NCBI RefSeq assembly: GCF_013033355.1
Contig: NZ_WQDY01000017.1
Location: 1 to 52,726, forward strand
Origin: Ruegeria lacuscaerulensis
GTDB lineage: Bacteria > Pseudomonadota > Alphaproteobacteria > Rhodobacterales > Rhodobacteraceae
Length of the DNA: 52,726 bases
Reading direction: 5' to 3'
Shown here: piece by piece, positions 41,928-50,302 of the stretch
Numbering within the stretch: position 1 is the first letter of the stretch
Layout of the letters: each line of letters begins with the position of its first letter
Program-made: the position numbers and the translations under genes
The notes under the pieces: model-generated
Seen by the model: only the letters and a program-made list of their open reading frames with translations
Told to the model about the DNA's origin: nothing
Database searches by the model: none

Positions 41928-42986
41928 ATGCAAATGACTAAGCTGATGTCCGCGACCGCCCTTGCCTTGGGTGTTCTGGCCGTGCCGCTGGCCGCTCAGG
42001 AAAAGACCGAGTTCAAGCTGGCATGGTCAATCTATGTGGGCTGGATGCCCTGGGGGTATCTGGAAGACAGCGGGATCATGGACAAATGGGCCGACAAATA
42101 CGGCATCGATGTCGAGATCGTGCAGTTCAACGACTATGTCGAGTCGATCAACCAATACACCGCCGGTGCGTTTGACGGTGTCTCGGCCACCAATATGGAC
42201 ACACTGTCGATCCCCTCAGGGGGCGGGGTTGATACGACCGCGCTGATCGTGGGTGACTATTCCAACGGCAATGATGCGGTGATCATGAAGGGCGCAGGCA
42301 GCCTGGAAGACCTCAAAGGCAAGCCGGTCAATCTGGTGGAACTTTCGGTGTCGCATTACTTGCTGGCGCGGGGGTTGGATTCCGTGGGGCTTGAGGAATC
42401 CGATCTGGCCTCAGTCATCAACACGTCGGACGCTGACATGATCGCGGCCTTTGCCACGCCTGATGTCGAGGCAGTGGTGACATGGAATCCGCTTGTGTCC
42501 GAAATCATGGGCAGCAACCCTGATGCAGTGAACCTGTTCGACAGCTCGAAAATCCCCGGTGAGATTCTGGACCTGATGGTGGTCAACACTGAAACGCTTG
42601 AAGCCAACCCATCATTCGGCAAAGCCGTGGCAGGCGCCTGGTATGAGGTCATGGCGCTGATGGCTGCGGGCGACGAAGAGGTTCTGACCGCCATGGCCGA
42701 AGCCTCGGGCACCGATCTGGTAGGCTACAAGGCGCAGCTTGCCGCGACTGAGATGTTCTTTGACCCGGCCGCCGCCGTCGCACAGGCTAGCGCCGGGGAT
42801 CTGCCGGAGACCATGACAAATGTCGCCGAATTCCTGTTCGACAAAGGCATTCTGGGCGAAGGCGCTCCCAGCGCTGATTTCGTGGGCATCGCTTATCCCG
42901 ATGGCACGACCACGGGCGACGCGGGTAACGTCAAGTTCCGCTTTGACACGACCTACATGCAGATGGCCGCTGACGGCGACCTGTAA
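41928..42986 (+). CDS. Guanidine-type ABC transporter substrate-binding protein (NitT/TauT family)
   Basis: A 352-residue periplasmic binding protein with signal peptide MQMTKLMSATALALGVLAVPLAAQ. The NMT1/THI5-like body is marked by FKLAWSIYVGWMPWGYLEDSG and DDYVESINQYTAGAFDGVSATNMD-like segments (here FNDYVESINQYTAG). The family serves small ligands such as nitrate, taurine or thiamine precursors; the guanidine-I riboswitch upstream and the GdmH-like gene downstream point to guanidinium. The gene order (binding protein, permease, ATPase, hydrolase) recalls the sll1077-sll1082 cluster of Synechocystis. Start at 41928 has GGGGAA in range. It is followed by a GC-rich hairpin, as is usual after binding-protein genes. 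Confidence 0.86.
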   Translation: MQMTKLMSATALALGVLAVPLAAQEKTEFKLAWSIYVGWMPWGYLEDSGIMDKWADKYGIDVEIVQFNDYVESINQYTAGAFDGVSATNMDTLSIPSGGGVDTTALIVGDYSNGNDAVIMKGAGSLEDLKGKPVNLVELSVSHYLLARGLDSVGLEESDLASVINTSDADMIAAFATPDVEAVVTWNPLVSEIMGSNPDAVNLFDSSKIPGEILDLMVVNTETLEANPSFGKAVAGAWYEVMALMAAGDEEVLTAMAEASGTDLVGYKAQLAATEMFFDPAAAVAQASAGDLPETMTNVAEFLFDKGILGEGAPSADFVGIAYPDGTTTGDAGNVKFRFDTTYMQMAADGDL

Positions 42987-42993
42987 GCAAGCT

Positions 42994-43020
42994 TCGGGGC
43001 GGCCCGCGCGGCTGCCCCGA
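42994..43020 (+). other. Hairpin between binding-protein and permease genes
   Basis: TCGGGGC (42994-43000) pairs with GCCCCGA (43014-43020). It lies right after the binding-protein stop and may stabilise that part of the message or reduce read-through into the permease gene. Confidence 0.5.
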
Positions 43021-43049
43021 TCCCCCGACGTGCCAAGGATCGCCCACTC

Positions 43050-43862
43050 ATGCGCCTGATCAATCACAAACCCGGACGCCCCGGAGCGTTGCTGCTGGCC
43101 GCGCTGCCCTTCGTGGTGCTGTTTGTGGCCTATGCGGTTGCCTCGGATATCCGGCTGACAGCGAACCCGCAGGACAAGCTGCTGCCCGCGCCCTCAACCA
43201 TTCTGGACACGGCGCACCGGCTGTTCACGGAACCTGACCGCCGGTCAAAAGAGATCCTGCTGTGGAATGACACGTTCGCCAGTCTGGCGCGTTTGCTGGG
43301 CGGGGTCGGGATTTCGGCGGCGCTGTCTTTGGTATTGGGGCTGGCCATCGGTTTGCTGCCCTATGCGCGGTCGCTGCTGTCCAGCTTTGTTGCGGTGATT
43401 TCGATGGTGCCGCCGCTGGCCCTGTTGCCGATCCTGTTCATCGTGTTCGGGCTGGGCGAGCTGTCCAAGGTTGTTCTGATCGTCATCGGCATCACCCCCT
43501 TTATGACTCGCGATCTGGCGCAGCGCGTGATGGAGATCCCAAAGGAACAGATCGTCAAGGCGCAAACGCTTGGGGCCTCGACCTCGGTGATTGCTCTGCG
43601 TGTAGCGCTGCCGCAGATTCTGCCGCGCTTGATTTCGAATATGCGTCTGTCCTTAGGTTCGGCCTGGCTGTTCCTGATCGCGGCCGAGGCGGTGGCCTCA
43701 AACGTAGGCCTTGGCTATCGCATCTTTCTGGTGCGCCGCTATCTGGCGATGGATGTGATCCTGACCTACGTCATCTGGATCACCCTGCTGGCCTTCGTGA
43801 TCGACTGGGCGCTGAAAACCACCTCGCGCCGTGCATTCCCGTGGATGGAGGCCGGACTATGA
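43050..43862 (+). CDS. ABC importer permease (guanidine operon)
   Basis: A 270-residue inner-membrane protein with about six membrane segments (LLLAALPFVVLFVAYAVAS, GGVGISAALSLVLGLAIGLL, FVAVISMVPPLALLPILFIVFGLGELSKVVLIVIG). The ABC EAA-type loop is visible at EIPKEQIVKAQTLGASTSVIALRVALPQILPRLI. It pairs with the binding protein and ATPase in a NitT/TauT-type importer. The stop overlaps the ATPase start (ATGA). Specificity for guanidine is inferred from the operon. Confidence 0.9.
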   Translation: MRLINHKPGRPGALLLAALPFVVLFVAYAVASDIRLTANPQDKLLPAPSTILDTAHRLFTEPDRRSKEILLWNDTFASLARLLGGVGISAALSLVLGLAIGLLPYARSLLSSFVAVISMVPPLALLPILFIVFGLGELSKVVLIVIGITPFMTRDLAQRVMEIPKEQIVKAQTLGASTSVIALRVALPQILPRLISNMRLSLGSAWLFLIAAEAVASNVGLGYRIFLVRRYLAMDVILTYVIWITLLAFVIDWALKTTSRRAFPWMEAGL

Positions 43863-44626
43863 GTTTTGTATCCGTCCGCAATGTCTGGCAACGCTACGGC
43901 GACCGATCCATTCTGGAGCGGGTCAGTGTCTCGGTCGATGAAGGCGAGTTTATCTCGATCGTCGGCGCGTCAGGCTGCGGTAAGTCCACCTTCCTGCGTA
44001 TGCTGCTGGCTGAAGAGCGACCGTATAAGGGCGAGATCAGTATTGATGGTGGCGACACGGCAGTCGAGCCGAACCGCGAACGCGGCGTGGTGTTTCAGAA
44101 ATACTCGGTCTTTCCGCATATGACCGTGCGCGACAACCTGATCGCGGGCGAAAGCTTTGAACAGCCTTTTGGTCGTTTGCGCGGGGCTGCACGCACCGAG
44201 GCCGCAGCGCGGGCAGACGCGATGCTGGAACGGATCGGCCTGAACCATGTGGCCGATCAATTCCCGGCGGCGCTGTCGGGCGGGATGCAGCAGCGGTTGG
44301 CCATCGGTCAGGCCATGACGGCGCGGCCGCGCATTCTGCTGCTGGATGAACCCTTTGGCGCGCTTGATCCGGGTACGCGCCTGCAAATGCATGATTTCCT
44401 GATGGAATTGCGGGACGAAACCAACATGACCGTCTTCATGGTCACGCATGACCTGCAAGAAGGGTTCAAACTGGGCGACCGGGTTCTGGTCTTCGACAAA
44501 CCCCGCTGGGACCCGGACGATCCGGGCTTGTTCGGAGCCACGATCACCTATGATTTCGACGCCCGTAACAAGGGTATGCCCTATCAGGACATTCTCGATC
44601 AGTACCCCTCTTTGGCAGGGGCCTGA
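43859..44626 (+). CDS. ABC importer ATP-binding protein (guanidine operon)
   Basis: A 255-residue ATPase of the NitT/TauT (SsuB-like) type. Walker A GASGCGKSTFLRM, Q-loop VVFQKYSVFPHMTV, signature LSGGMQQRLAIGQAM, Walker B ILLLDEPFGALD, and switch His in FMVTHDLQEGF. ATG at 43859 overlaps the permease stop by 4 bases. It powers uptake of the substrate captured by the binding protein. Confidence 0.92.
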   Translation: MSFVSVRNVWQRYGDRSILERVSVSVDEGEFISIVGASGCGKSTFLRMLLAEERPYKGEISIDGGDTAVEPNRERGVVFQKYSVFPHMTVRDNLIAGESFEQPFGRLRGAARTEAAARADAMLERIGLNHVADQFPAALSGGMQQRLAIGQAMTARPRILLLDEPFGALDPGTRLQMHDFLMELRDETNMTVFMVTHDLQEGFKLGDRVLVFDKPRWDPDDPGLFGATITYDFDARNKGMPYQDILDQYPSLAGA

Positions 44627-44631
44627 ACAGC

Positions 44632-44664
44632 CGCAGCATGCGCCGCCGGGCTCCGCATGCTGCG
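44632..44664 (+). other. Strong hairpin between ATPase gene and hydrolase gene
   Basis: An 11-base perfect stem (CGCAGCATGCG with CGCATGCTGCG) and an 11-base loop, no T run. Placed 60 bases before the GTG of the hydrolase gene. It may be an RNA-processing or stability element that sets different levels for importer and enzyme. Confidence 0.55.
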
Positions 44665-44723
44665 TTCACCAAAGCCCGGAGATTCCCCGCCCGACAGCGG
44701 GACACTGATTTGGGAGACATACC

Positions 44724-45977
44724 GTGTTTTCGGATCCAAAGCGCACGCAGTCCCATCACCCGATGGACCTGCGCACTCATCTTGAACGCCGCGAAAAGCG
44801 CCAACACCACCCTGACCTGACCAAACTGGCGGGCTGGAAGGCCATGCAGAAAGAGGCCGATCTGCCCGAAGGCCGCTGGGACGAGGAACGCCGCTGGGCC
44901 CTGCGCATGGGCCTGACCGGGGCCGACAGCATCGAGGACAAGTCGATCCCCACTTTCGCGCGGGGTGAGTTGCCGCATTTCGCAGGCATCAACACCTTCC
45001 TCAAGGCCCCCTATGCCGAAGACGTTCTGGAGGTTGCCGATTATGACGCCACCGTGTTGGGTATTCCGTTCGACGGTGGCACCACTTATCGCCCCGGCAC
45101 CCGGTTCGGGCCGCAGGGGGTGCGCAAGATCTCGGCGCTTTATACGCCTTACAACTACGAGATCGGGGTCGACCTGCGCGAACAGATGACCCTGTGTGAT
45201 GCGGGCGACGTGTTCACCATCCCGGCCAATATCGAGAAAAGCTTTGACCAGATCAGCCGCGCGGTCAGCCATGTGTTCAGCTCGGGCTCGCTGCCGATCA
45301 TGATCGGGGGCGACCATTCCATTGGCTTCCCCTGTGTGCGTGGGATCGCCGAATGCACCTCGAAGAAAATCGGCATCGTCCACTTCGACCGCCACGCGGA
45401 TATTCAGGAAAAAGACTTGGATGAGAGGATGCACACGACTCCGTGGTTTCACTCCACCAACCTGCCCAATGTGCCGGCCAAGAACCTTGTGCAGATCGGC
45501 ATCGGCGGCTGGCAAGTCCCGCGTGAGGCCGTCAAGGTCGCCCGCGAGCGCGAGACCAACATCATCACTATGGGCGATATGGAGAAGATGGGCGTCGACA
45601 AAACCATCGAGATGGCGTTGGAGATGGCGTGGGACGGTGTCGATATGGTTTATATGTCCTTCGACATCGATAGCATCGACTGCGGTTTTGTTCCGGGCAC
45701 CGGTTGGCCCGAACCCGGCGGGTTCCTTCCGCGAGAAGCGCTGGCGCTGGCCTCGGGCATCGCTGCCGAAGGCATCTGTGGCATGGAACTAGTCGAGGTC
45801 TCACCGCCGTATGACACATCCGATATCACCGCCCTGATGGGCACCCGCGTGATCGTGGATGTGCTGGGCGCGCTGGTGTCGAACGGCAAGATGGGCGCGC
45901 ATAAGAAGTTCATCGACAAACCCGTCGCCATCCCACACGGCGAATTCGAAGGGCGGAGGTGGTCGAATGCCACATGA
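44724..45977 (+). CDS. gdmH: GdmH-like nickel-dependent guanidine hydrolase (ureohydrolase family)
   Basis: A 417-residue arginase/agmatinase-fold enzyme. Metal ligands are present: H198 (GGDHSIG), D222, H224 and D226 (HFDRHADIQ), D314 and D316 (SFDIDSID). The DRHAD motif and the GTGWPEPGGF segment differ from plain agmatinase and agree with the guanidine hydrolase branch. That enzyme splits guanidine into urea and ammonium with nickel. The guanidine-I riboswitch and NitT/TauT importer in the same operon strongly support it. It has an N-terminal extension of about 90 residues. GTG at 44724 has GGGAGA; ATG 44763 is a fallback. The stop overlaps the His-rich gene by 11 bases. Agmatinase activity remains the alternative. 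Confidence 0.88.
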   Translation: MFSDPKRTQSHHPMDLRTHLERREKRQHHPDLTKLAGWKAMQKEADLPEGRWDEERRWALRMGLTGADSIEDKSIPTFARGELPHFAGINTFLKAPYAEDVLEVADYDATVLGIPFDGGTTYRPGTRFGPQGVRKISALYTPYNYEIGVDLREQMTLCDAGDVFTIPANIEKSFDQISRAVSHVFSSGSLPIMIGGDHSIGFPCVRGIAECTSKKIGIVHFDRHADIQEKDLDERMHTTPWFHSTNLPNVPAKNLVQIGIGGWQVPREAVKVARERETNIITMGDMEKMGVDKTIEMALEMAWDGVDMVYMSFDIDSIDCGFVPGTGWPEPGGFLPREALALASGIAAEGICGMELVEVSPPYDTSDITALMGTRVIVDVLGALVSNGKMGAHKKFIDKPVAIPHGEFEGRRWSNAT

Positions 45978-46422
45978 TCACGCACACCATCACCACCACG
46001 ATCATGACCATGCCCATCATGGGCATGGCCACAACCACGCCCATGGCGACCACCTGCACAGCCACATGCATCACGAGGATGAGGCAGCGGACCTGCAGGT
46101 TCTAGCCACGCAATTCATCGACGGTTTCCTGCAGGCCGGTGACAAAACCAGCTATCTGAAACTGGCCGGTGTCCCCTTTGAACGCCCGTCCAAGGACGGC
46201 GCCAAGGCGCTGAAACTGATCGACATCGAATTGAAGACCGAATGGCAGGTGGGCACCGCCTCGCCTTCATTCGGCTCGCGCGAGCTGAGCTATCTGCCCT
46301 TCCCCGGTCAGATGGTGCAGGAGCGCACCAATATGTCGCTGATCTATGTCTCGATGGATGAGAAATCCACTTTAGACATCCGCGACTTTCTTCACCAACG
46401 CAAACAGGAGATCGAAGCATGA
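45967..46422 (+). CDS. His-rich 151-residue protein, putative nickel handler for GdmH
   Basis: The first 40 residues are crowded with His (MPHDHAHHHHHDHDHAHHGHG... ), mixed with Asp and Gly, a metal-binding tail like those of HypB, UreE or SlyD. The rest (about 110 residues) is a folded domain I do not recognise: FIDGFLQAGDKTSYLKLAGVPFERP, then LSYLPFPGQMVQERTNMSLIYVS. No signal peptide, so cytosolic. In known guanidine hydrolase clusters, HypA/HypB-like proteins (GdmA/GdmB) load nickel; none is present here, and this gene overlaps gdmH by 11 bases. A role as nickel chaperone is inference. Confidence 0.75.
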   Translation: MPHDHAHHHHHDHDHAHHGHGHNHAHGDHLHSHMHHEDEAADLQVLATQFIDGFLQAGDKTSYLKLAGVPFERPSKDGAKALKLIDIELKTEWQVGTASPSFGSRELSYLPFPGQMVQERTNMSLIYVSMDEKSTLDIRDFLHQRKQEIEA

Positions 46423-46574
46423 AATCTGTAAGACTCGCATCAGTAGCCGCATTGGCCGCAACGCCCGCGATGGCCCACACCGATCACGCGTTTCACACAC
46501 ATGGCAGTGAGGTTTTCTTAATCCTCGCTGGCGTTGCAGTGATGGCTTTTCTGGCCTTCCGATCGAAGGGGTAA
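46419..46574 (+). CDS. 51-residue His-bearing membrane protein
   Basis: A small gene whose ATG overlaps the stop of the His-rich gene (ATGA). The product has a signal peptide or first membrane segment (MKSVRLASVAALAATPAMA), a His cluster (HTDHAFHTHG) and one membrane helix (VFLILAGVAVMAFLAF) ending RSKG. A topology with the His cluster in the periplasm is likely. It is the last gene of the guanidine operon, before a strong hairpin. A part in periplasmic nickel binding or delivery is possible but only inferred. Confidence 0.65.
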   Translation: MKSVRLASVAALAATPAMAHTDHAFHTHGSEVFLILAGVAVMAFLAFRSKG

Positions 46575-46584
46575 GTCTGTGACT

Positions 46585-46615
46585 CGTGGCGCAGTTATTT
46601 AAGCACTGCGCCACG
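46585..46615 (+). terminator. Terminator-like hairpin after the guanidine operon
   Basis: A perfect 11-base stem (CGTGGCGCAGT with ACTGCGCCACG) with a 9-base loop. It follows the last small gene by 10 bases. The tail lacks a strong T run. Confidence 0.75.
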
Positions 46616-46720
46616 TGAAACCTTGTGCCTGTGGTCGAAATCAAAATTTAGTATTTTCTAAATCATCAGTCCCTGTATCGTGAATTAAGCTGACCAGTGT
46701 GAAGCTCTGGGGATTTCGAT

Positions 46721-48421
46721 ATGGATATTTTAGCAGAACAACTCCGCGCGTTTCCGATTATGGCGCTTTTCCTTTGCCTGGGTCTAGGATACGGCATTGG
46801 GAAATTCAGGGTTGGAAAGTTTGAACTGGGCGGAATTGCCGGAACCCTTCTGGTCGCGGTTTTTGTAGGCCAGATCGGCGGCATTACCCTAAGCACTGAT
46901 GTGCAAAACGTCTTCTTTTCCTTGTTTATTTTTATGGTTGGCTATAACGGCGGGCCGCAATTCTTTGCCGCCCTTAACCGCTCGGCTCTGACAAAACTGT
47001 TGGCGGCGTTCATGATGACGGCTTGGGGGCTTTTCTTCGTGATCGTCGTGGCTCGCATGGCGGGGCTGGACAAAGGGCTTGCGGCTGGACTGGCTGCCGG
47101 AGGGCTGACGCAGTCGGCGATCATCGGCACAGCGGGCAACGCGATTGACTTGCTAGGGCTCGCGGCAGATGAGGCGGAAAAGCTAAAAACCAATATCGCG
47201 GTTGGCTACTCGGTCACCTATATCTTTGGTTCAATTGGGCCGATTCTGGCCGTCAGCGTCATTCCTATCATTCTGCGCTGCGATCTTCGGCAAGAAGCGA
47301 TCAAACTGGCCAGCAAACTCAGCGGCGGCGGTCGCAAGCTGGAGGAGGGTGAGTTTCTTCCAATGAACCGGTTTGAGGCGCGCGCCTATCAAGTGACTGC
47401 TGATGCGCAACTTGCCGGGCAATCTGTCAAGGCCATCGAGGAACGTTATGGCGGCGATCTGATTGTCGAGAAGCTGATGCAGAACGGAACTCCGGTAGAG
47501 CCTGAACCTGAAACCGTTGTCGGGGCAGGTGATGTAATCGTTGTCTCGGGCCTTGTCGCCTCACTTACCAGTTTCGAAGACACCGCAAGCGGCGAAATCG
47601 GGGAATATCCGCCGGAATTGGTTGTCGTGGAGGAACGCCGCAACGTGATCATCACCAATCGCAAACTGACAGGAAAAACTCTGGCAGAACTGAGGGCTGC
47701 ATTGACCGCCGATCAGCGTCGTGGAGTTCACATCTCAAAGATCACGCGTATGGGTCATGACGTGCCGGTACTGCACAATACGGAACTCCACGCTGGTGAC
47801 GAGATCAGCATCGTTGGCCACAAAGATGACCTGAACCGGGCGGCCAAATTGGCAGGCTACGTGCCGCCCTCGGCCTCGGCTACGAACTTCATCGCTCTGG
47901 GTATTGGTGTTGCCATCGGTTACCTGATTGGTGAGATCAGCTTTGTCATTGCAGGAACGAAGGTCGCGCTTGGGTCGGGGCTTGGCTGTCTAGTGACCGG
48001 ATTGATCATTGGCTATCTGCGCATTCGTCGACCCAAGATTGGTGGCATCAACCACGGCGCTGCAAACTTCCTTCAGAGCTTTGGACTGGCGGTATTTGTC
48101 GGCGTTGTTGGCTTGAATGCTGGCAAACCGGCGCTGGAAGCCATCCAGCAATACGGCATTACCTTGCTCCTGCTGGGTGTCGTCGTCACCTTGATGCCGA
48201 TGATTGTGCAGTTCACGATCAACTACTTTATTCTGGGCATAAAAAACCCGGTCGAGGCATGCGCGGTCGTAACCGGATCCCGCTCAGGCAACCCAGGCTT
48301 TGCGACGTTGTTGGAAAAGACCGGAAACGCGACGCCAACCCCCGCGTTTACGATGACTTACGCGGTCGCCAATATCTTTTTAACGCTCTGGGGCCCGCTC
48401 GTTGTGGCCTTTGTTCCCTGA
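46721..48421 (+). CDS. aspT: Aspartate:alanine antiporter (AspT family)
   Basis: A 566-residue membrane protein of the AAE family. It has two halves of about five to six membrane segments each, with a cytosolic loop (about residues 200-390) that holds two TrkA-C-type domains. Motifs include GYGIGKFRVG, FMVGYNGGPQFF, GGLTQSAIIGTAGNAI in the first half, and GSRSGNPGFATL in the second. In known systems AspT swaps external aspartate for internal alanine, and with AspD generates proton motive force. The convergent aspD gene, 22 bases away, makes this pairing very likely. Confidence 0.88.
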   Translation: MDILAEQLRAFPIMALFLCLGLGYGIGKFRVGKFELGGIAGTLLVAVFVGQIGGITLSTDVQNVFFSLFIFMVGYNGGPQFFAALNRSALTKLLAAFMMTAWGLFFVIVVARMAGLDKGLAAGLAAGGLTQSAIIGTAGNAIDLLGLAADEAEKLKTNIAVGYSVTYIFGSIGPILAVSVIPIILRCDLRQEAIKLASKLSGGGRKLEEGEFLPMNRFEARAYQVTADAQLAGQSVKAIEERYGGDLIVEKLMQNGTPVEPEPETVVGAGDVIVVSGLVASLTSFEDTASGEIGEYPPELVVVEERRNVIITNRKLTGKTLAELRAALTADQRRGVHISKITRMGHDVPVLHNTELHAGDEISIVGHKDDLNRAAKLAGYVPPSASATNFIALGIGVAIGYLIGEISFVIAGTKVALGSGLGCLVTGLIIGYLRIRRPKIGGINHGAANFLQSFGLAVFVGVVGLNAGKPALEAIQQYGITLLLLGVVVTLMPMIVQFTINYFILGIKNPVEACAVVTGSRSGNPGFATLLEKTGNATPTPAFTMTYAVANIFLTLWGPLVVAFVP

Positions 48422-48443
48422 TCAAAGCGTTCGTAGTCGCAAA

Positions 48444-50075
48444 CTAACCGTGAATTGGCAGGCCATTCGCGGCGCGGTAGGCTTGCACATAGCCAACCGC
48501 CACCGCCCTAACTGCCCGGCCGATCTGGCGATAGGCGCTGTCATCTAGATTGGCAAAAGAGACACGTGCCGACCAGTTTGGTGCGTCAAAGCCCGACCCA
48601 TTGAGCAGAACAATCCCATGGTCTTGCGCCAGTTTGAATGAGATATCCAGAGGGTGAACGTTCTCCTTAATCCACTCCACAACCTCTTCACCTACATATT
48701 TCCTTAGCCAGAATTCAAAATCGATAATGCCGTAATACTTGTCGAAAAGCGGATTGTCAGAAACCTCTATCCCCAAACCTTCGACCAGCTCATTGAAACG
48801 GTGATCGAGAATACCCCAGCAAAACGCCTGATACTTTTTCTCTTCGTCCATCAGTTCAACAAGTGAAAACAGCGTCATCATAACTTGCTGTGGCAGAGAC
48901 AAACCCGCAGTATGATTCAACGCGACATCTCGGCTGTCCGCCACAATTCGATCGATGAATTTGAACGAGGACGGATCAGGGGTAAGCGTTTCGTATCGCG
49001 CTTCAACGACTGCACGCGTATCCGCTGGGGCTTGGGCGATCATTTTGTCGAAGATGTTGTTTTCAGACACTAAGATTGCGCCGAGACGCCAACCGGTACA
49101 CCCAAAATACTTCGAAAAAGAATAAACGCCGATCGTGTTTTCAGGCAAATGTCCCATCACCGACTGAAAGTCTGGCACGAAGGTGCCATAGACATCATCG
49201 GTCAGGATAATCAGATCCGGACGTCGAGTATTGACGAAATGCACCAGCCGGGCCATGACCTCGGGGCTGATCGCAACCGACGAAGGGTTGCCTGGATTGA
49301 CAAGGAAAAGTGCCTTGACCTTCGGGTCGGCCAAGAGCTCCAGATGATCATCCGTCAACTGAAAATGGTGTTCTTCCTCTGACGATATGTCGACCACGTT
49401 CAACCCGTAGTCTTCCAAAAGCGGCATTTCCAAATAAGGCGTAAAGATCGGTGTGCCCAAAGCTATTGTATCGCCTGCGTTAAGCAGTCGCTGGTTTTTA
49501 AGCGCCTTGAAAATATAGCACATCGCGGCGGTACCACCTTCGACAGCATATATGTCGAATTTTGCCTCGGGCCGATGCCCGGCGCACATCGCCCACATTA
49601 TGTATTCGTGCACAATGGCTTCGTTGTGTTTCATGCATCGGTCAGGCATTGGATAGTGGTCGCCCACAATGCCATCGGTTAGTTCAAGGACAAAGTCGTC
49701 AGGCGTGAAATCAAATTTTTCAACGGCGTAATCCACCATTGCCGCCAGCGTGTCGGCACCCGGAGGTCCATTCTGTTCCAAAGAATCGGTGCAATAGGCT
49801 TTCAACCTCTCGTAAGAACCGTTGCCTTGAGGCATTCCGGCCAACCCGACCTGTGGTTCATCGCGGTGCCGTTTTGCTTCGGTCATCGCAAACTGGCCCA
49901 GCAGGAAGAACGCCTCGCGTGCTTTGGTTGCGATCCAGTTGGGATTCCCACGCCCTGCATTCAGATAGGGCAGTGCCATCTGCTGCGACTCTTTCTGAGC
50001 CAGCTTGATGAGTTCGTCTTTAATCTGAAAAGGGCTAAGATGTTCAAATTTGTGCAAGTTGAGCGTCTCGGGCAT
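48444..50075 (-). CDS. aspD: Aspartate 4-decarboxylase / aspartate transaminase (AspD)
   Basis: A 543-residue PLP enzyme of the AspD type (longer than normal aminotransferases). The N-terminal extension ELIKLAQKESQQMALPYLNAGRGNPNW is typical. Other parts are FLVNPGNPSSVA, LILTDDVYGTFV and the PLP lysine in YSFSKYFGCTGWRLGA. It turns L-aspartate into L-alanine and CO2, using a cytosolic proton. Together with AspT it forms the aspartate-alanine energy cycle known from lactic acid bacteria. The ATG at 50075 lacks an obvious strong ribosome site (upstream GAAAGG). Convergent with aspT. Confidence 0.93.
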   Translation of the reverse strand: MPETLNLHKFEHLSPFQIKDELIKLAQKESQQMALPYLNAGRGNPNWIATKAREAFFLLGQFAMTEAKRHRDEPQVGLAGMPQGNGSYERLKAYCTDSLEQNGPPGADTLAAMVDYAVEKFDFTPDDFVLELTDGIVGDHYPMPDRCMKHNEAIVHEYIMWAMCAGHRPEAKFDIYAVEGGTAAMCYIFKALKNQRLLNAGDTIALGTPIFTPYLEMPLLEDYGLNVVDISSEEEHHFQLTDDHLELLADPKVKALFLVNPGNPSSVAISPEVMARLVHFVNTRRPDLIILTDDVYGTFVPDFQSVMGHLPENTIGVYSFSKYFGCTGWRLGAILVSENNIFDKMIAQAPADTRAVVEARYETLTPDPSSFKFIDRIVADSRDVALNHTAGLSLPQQVMMTLFSLVELMDEEKKYQAFCWGILDHRFNELVEGLGIEVSDNPLFDKYYGIIDFEFWLRKYVGEEVVEWIKENVHPLDISFKLAQDHGIVLLNGSGFDAPNWSARVSFANLDDSAYRQIGRAVRAVAVGYVQAYRAANGLPIHG

Positions 50076-50302
50076 GACAATAAACCTTTCGTAAAAACTT
50101 CAGGAAAATTCATTGAAATCGTAGGCAAACCATAGGGCCAAAGTAAACAACGCTCTGATCGAAGGCACGGGCGGTGTCACAAACTCTGGTATTCAAGACT
50201 TGGCCTTAGAACAGGGTATTGAATGCCCAACCCACGGTGAGCTAGGCCATTTTCGGTGTGCTTTGGATGCCATCTTGTCAGAATTAAGCACAGACGCCAT
50301 AG
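50076..50302. other. Intergenic region between aspD and the last membrane-protein gene
   Basis: These 227 bases separate divergent genes. An A/T-rich run (AGAAATTTATTTATTCGATTATTTTTTG) lies at about 50310, just at the start of the next frame. I see no RNA gene or clear terminator, and no operator-like repeat. Confidence 0.4.

Noticed and set aside
44724..45977. Plain agmatinase (speB)
   Set aside because: The riboswitch, importer, His-rich neighbour and the DRHAD/GTGWPEPGG sequence context favour guanidine hydrolase, though agmatine is kept as an alternative.
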